A stretch of 64,000 nt of DNA from Aquimarina mytili (lineage in GTDB: Bacteria > Bacteroidota > Bacteroidia > Flavobacteriales > Flavobacteriaceae): the NCBI RefSeq assembly GCF_016735115.1, contig NZ_JAERQJ010000013.1, forward strand, positions 42,525 through 106,524, given 5' to 3'. The translations under genes were made by a program, and so were the position numbers. The first letter of the stretch is position 1, and each line of letters starts with the position of its first letter. Of this stretch, positions 62,556-64,000 are shown in pieces. The notes under the pieces were generated by a model. It saw nothing but the letters and a program-made list of their open reading frames with translations, did no database searches and was not told the DNA's origin.

Positions 62556-62620
62556 CAATTTGTAAATTGCATATGCCGCCTTCGGCAGGCAAACGCAACA
62601 TACAAGAGACGTTGTACACC
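62547..62620 (+). other. attC-like site 9 (74-bp short family)
   Basis: Left AAAGCCTAAC (62547-62556, 8/10 to cassette 9 start); right GTTGTACACC (62611-62620) begins cassette 10. Arms TTGTAAATTGCATATGC and GCAAACGCAACATACAA, inner hairpin around GCCGCCTTCGGCAGGC. It is a diverged copy of site 5. Confidence 0.88.
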
Positions 62621-62622
62621 AT

Positions 62623-63126
62623 ATGAAAAAAATACTCACTACCATATTGTTCTTAATCGGACTATTAACATTTGGACAAAAGAATAATCCAAAACAAATT
62701 GATCTCGAGGTGAATTCAATAGATTCGAACTCTGAACTTACTATAACTGAGTTCGATTGGGTTGAACTGACAGGAATGGCAACAGACGGTGGTGGAATTT
62801 TAAAAATCTGGAAGGATAACAATAATATTCGCAAAGTCATTCAAGAAATTGGACTTTCCTATGGAAGAATTAGGACGACTATTTATTTGACTAATGGAAT
62901 CCCTATAAAAGTTATAGAAACTGAAGAAAACTTTGAACAAACAGGTGACGGTTTAAATTACTCAAAACTCAATCAAGTTTTTAAACAAGAGCTTTTTGTT
63001 TTCAACTGGAAAATGGGAGAAGGAAAATACAAAAAGAATGGAAAAAGAGTGATGAGCGAAGGTGGTTGTTCTCACTTTGATTATGAACCAATTATAGAAC
63101 TTGCAGAAAAAGCATTAACGAAATAA
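62623..63126 (+). CDS. cassette 10: exported protein, unknown
   Basis: 167 residues with a signal peptide (MKKILTTILFLIGLLTFGQK). The mature domain is beta-rich (DWVELTGMATDGGGILKIW, IGLSYGRIRTTIYLTNGIP) with a Cys in GGCSHFDYE near the C terminus. The start codon lies 2 bases after the 10-base boundary repeat, leaving almost no 5' untranslated sequence of its own. Not recognised. Confidence 0.78.
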   Translation: MKKILTTILFLIGLLTFGQKNNPKQIDLEVNSIDSNSELTITEFDWVELTGMATDGGGILKIWKDNNNIRKVIQEIGLSYGRIRTTIYLTNGIPIKVIETEENFEQTGDGLNYSKLNQVFKQELFVFNWKMGEGKYKKNGKRVMSEGGCSHFDYEPIIELAEKALTK

Positions 63127-63129
63127 AAC

Positions 63130-63306
63130 GGTGTACAACACGATATATGTGATCATAGCAGCTAAGTCATGAATCGAATAGTTATTGTATTTTTGGTAAG
63201 GCGCAATGCTTGCAAAAAGTAAAAGTTAGCAATCAATGTGCATAAAAACCGAAAAGCAAGGTAACAATTTGCCCTGCTACGACACATATATTAAACGTTG
63301 TACAAC
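63130..63306 (+). other. attC-like site 10 (177-bp family)
   Basis: Left GGTGTACAAC (63130-63139) is the exact reverse complement of cassette 10's start; right GTTGTACAAC (63297-63306) begins cassette 11. Same arms and length as sites 2, 4 and 6. Confidence 0.9.
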
Positions 63307-63328
63307 ATATCCAAAAAACTGACAATTA

Positions 63329-63850
63329 ATGACAAATCGGATTTTAACAGCTCTAACTTTGAGAATAGCTGGAATATTTTTATTCATTAAAATATTCGAC
63401 CATTTTGGCTCATATTTCCTTTCAATTTATGGAACAGCAACAATGGTTCAGTTTGCTGAATTATTGGAAGAACCAATTGATAAATTTTATTTCACCGGAA
63501 CATTTCTAACCATTGCTAATATTGTTGTTTCTTTATTTCTGTTTTTAAAAGCGGAATGGATTTCTAAAAAGCTAATTAAAACCGATAAAGAAATAATTAC
63601 CGAATTAAGCCCTAAATCATTATCGAAAGTGATTTTAATAACAGTTGGAATTGTTTGGTTAGCTACTTCAATTTATTTGATTCCCGAGTTTCTAGAATAT
63701 TGTATTCAATTGACTTCTCAACTGAATGGAAATGAAAACGCAGACATTTCTGACTTTAGCGCAGCTAAATATATTATAAGAACAATAATAGCTTTAATTT
63801 TAATCTTTCGGATCGAAAAAATATCGAATTGGATTATAAAACGTATATAA
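63329..63850 (+). CDS. cassette 11: membrane protein, unknown
   Basis: 173 residues, four membrane segments: FLFIKIFDHFGSYFLSIY, FLTIANIVVSLFLFLKA, VILITVGIVWLATSIYLI and IIRTIIALILIFRI. Starts 22 bases after the boundary. Not recognised; the segment between helices 3 and 4 (about residue 130-150) is acidic and could face outside. Confidence 0.78.
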   Translation: MTNRILTALTLRIAGIFLFIKIFDHFGSYFLSIYGTATMVQFAELLEEPIDKFYFTGTFLTIANIVVSLFLFLKAEWISKKLIKTDKEIITELSPKSLSKVILITVGIVWLATSIYLIPEFLEYCIQLTSQLNGNENADISDFSAAKYIIRTIIALILIFRIEKISNWIIKRI

Positions 63851-63854
63851 AAAC

Positions 63855-63864
63855 GTTGTACAAC
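63855..63864 (+). other. left core of a terminal attC-like site 11
   Basis: GTTGTACAAC is self-complementary and equals the start of cassette 11. The following bases to the window end (64000) contain no matching right arm or CGTTR, so the site is either longer than 146 bases and continues outside the window or has decayed. Confidence 0.6.
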
Positions 63865-64000
63865 AACGTGTCCTATGAAAAGCCTTAGTCCAGTTCTCTA
63901 AAGTTAATAAATATTTCCTTTTTGCTTTAAACCATCTTTTTTCTTTTAATATAACTTGCTCAGCATCCTATATGTGATACACCATTTATGGGGTTCACCG

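Larger units (their letters stand above)
55922..63864 (+). mobile_element. integron-like array of eleven gene cassettes
   Basis: Eleven genes, all on the plus strand, each followed by an imperfect palindromic site. Each cassette begins GTTR and its site begins with the reverse complement of that same cassette's first 8-10 bases: 10/10 for cassettes 1, 2, 4, 5, 7, 8, 10 and 11; 9/10 for 3 and 6; 8/10 for 9. The bases flanking the boundary are nearly fixed (AACA on the left, CGTTR on the right). The adjacent right end pairs with the left end far less well than the cassette's own start, so the matching is not a side effect of local palindromes. This is the signature of cassettes that move as circles. 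Confidence 0.9.

Noticed and set aside
57115..63306. The 177-bp repeats as MITEs or REP-type elements
   Set aside because: Their ends are different in each copy and pair with the beginning of the preceding gene unit; all are in one orientation; unrelated sequence families occupy equivalent positions. MITEs would have constant ends and target duplications.
54748..63864. A classical IntI integron
   Set aside because: The cassette and site geometry fits, but the recombinase has neither the IntI-specific insertion between its Arg and His boxes nor the usual divergent orientation, and the core is only GTTR rather than GTTRRRY. I therefore call it integron-like.

Overview
The window looks like the chromosome of a marine or soil flavobacterium (Bacteroidota, Flavobacteriaceae; an Aquimarina-like genus is my guess). 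It is AT-rich, Shine-Dalgarno sequences are mostly weak or absent, several genes are preceded by the Bacteroidota -7 promoter element TAnnTTTG, and it encodes a T9SS-sorted secreted protease with CHU_C-type Ig repeats, OmpA/TSP3 outer-membrane proteins, a probable sulfonolipid enzyme pair and many SPII lipoproteins. No rRNA or tRNA gene was seen.

Positions 1-45733 are mostly housekeeping and metabolism. In order: an operon of SDR, PhzF, Asp/Glu racemase and MDR oxidoreductase (1-3056); an SF2 helicase; an alpha/beta hydrolase; two overlapping msrB genes; lpdA; a probable cysteate acyltransferase and cysteate-synthase-like pair (8731-11312); an oligopeptidase B; YbaB; YegP; threonine aldolase; a zinc metalloprotease; prfB with its programmed +1 frameshift; fumC; a pair of 28-residue paralogous peptides that a length cutoff would miss (22119-22397); a trans-sulfuration enzyme divergent from an Lrp regulator; an MFS transporter; holA; a glycosyltransferase; two OmpA proteins; AraC; a YrdC/Sua5 protein; a UvrD helicase; a large T9SS metalloprotease; and an operon of DsrE, M20 amidohydrolase, GltS-like protein and a membrane protein.

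Positions 45742-48715 are a scarred accessory region: a decayed phytanoyl-CoA dioxygenase cassette, an orphan attC-like site, a second cassette gene without its own site, a patatin gene and a truncated patatin copy. An M1 peptidase, recG and a DUF6261-like gene follow.

The main discovery is at 53976-63864. A set of 41-bp palindromic tandem repeats and a zinc-ribbon gene precede a tyrosine recombinase (54748-55881) that is not IntI: it has a Bacteroidota-type N-terminal extension and lacks the IntI-specific insertion. Forty bases after its stop codon an array of eleven single-gene cassettes begins, all in one orientation. Each cassette starts with GTTR and ends with a long imperfect palindrome whose left end (YAAC) is the reverse complement, over 8-10 bases, of the start of the same cassette. 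This is the diagnostic geometry of integron gene cassettes and attC sites, produced by excision and insertion of circles. The sites belong to at least five unrelated sequence families with the same fold (74 to 202 bp), and mismatched bases in the arms resemble attC extrahelical bases. The cargo is lipoproteins, small membrane or secreted proteins, a HAD_SAK-like phosphatase fold and immunity-like proteins. I interpret the locus as an integron-like cassette capture system run by a non-IntI recombinase; the older locus at 45742-47079 shows that related sites also occur elsewhere on the chromosome.
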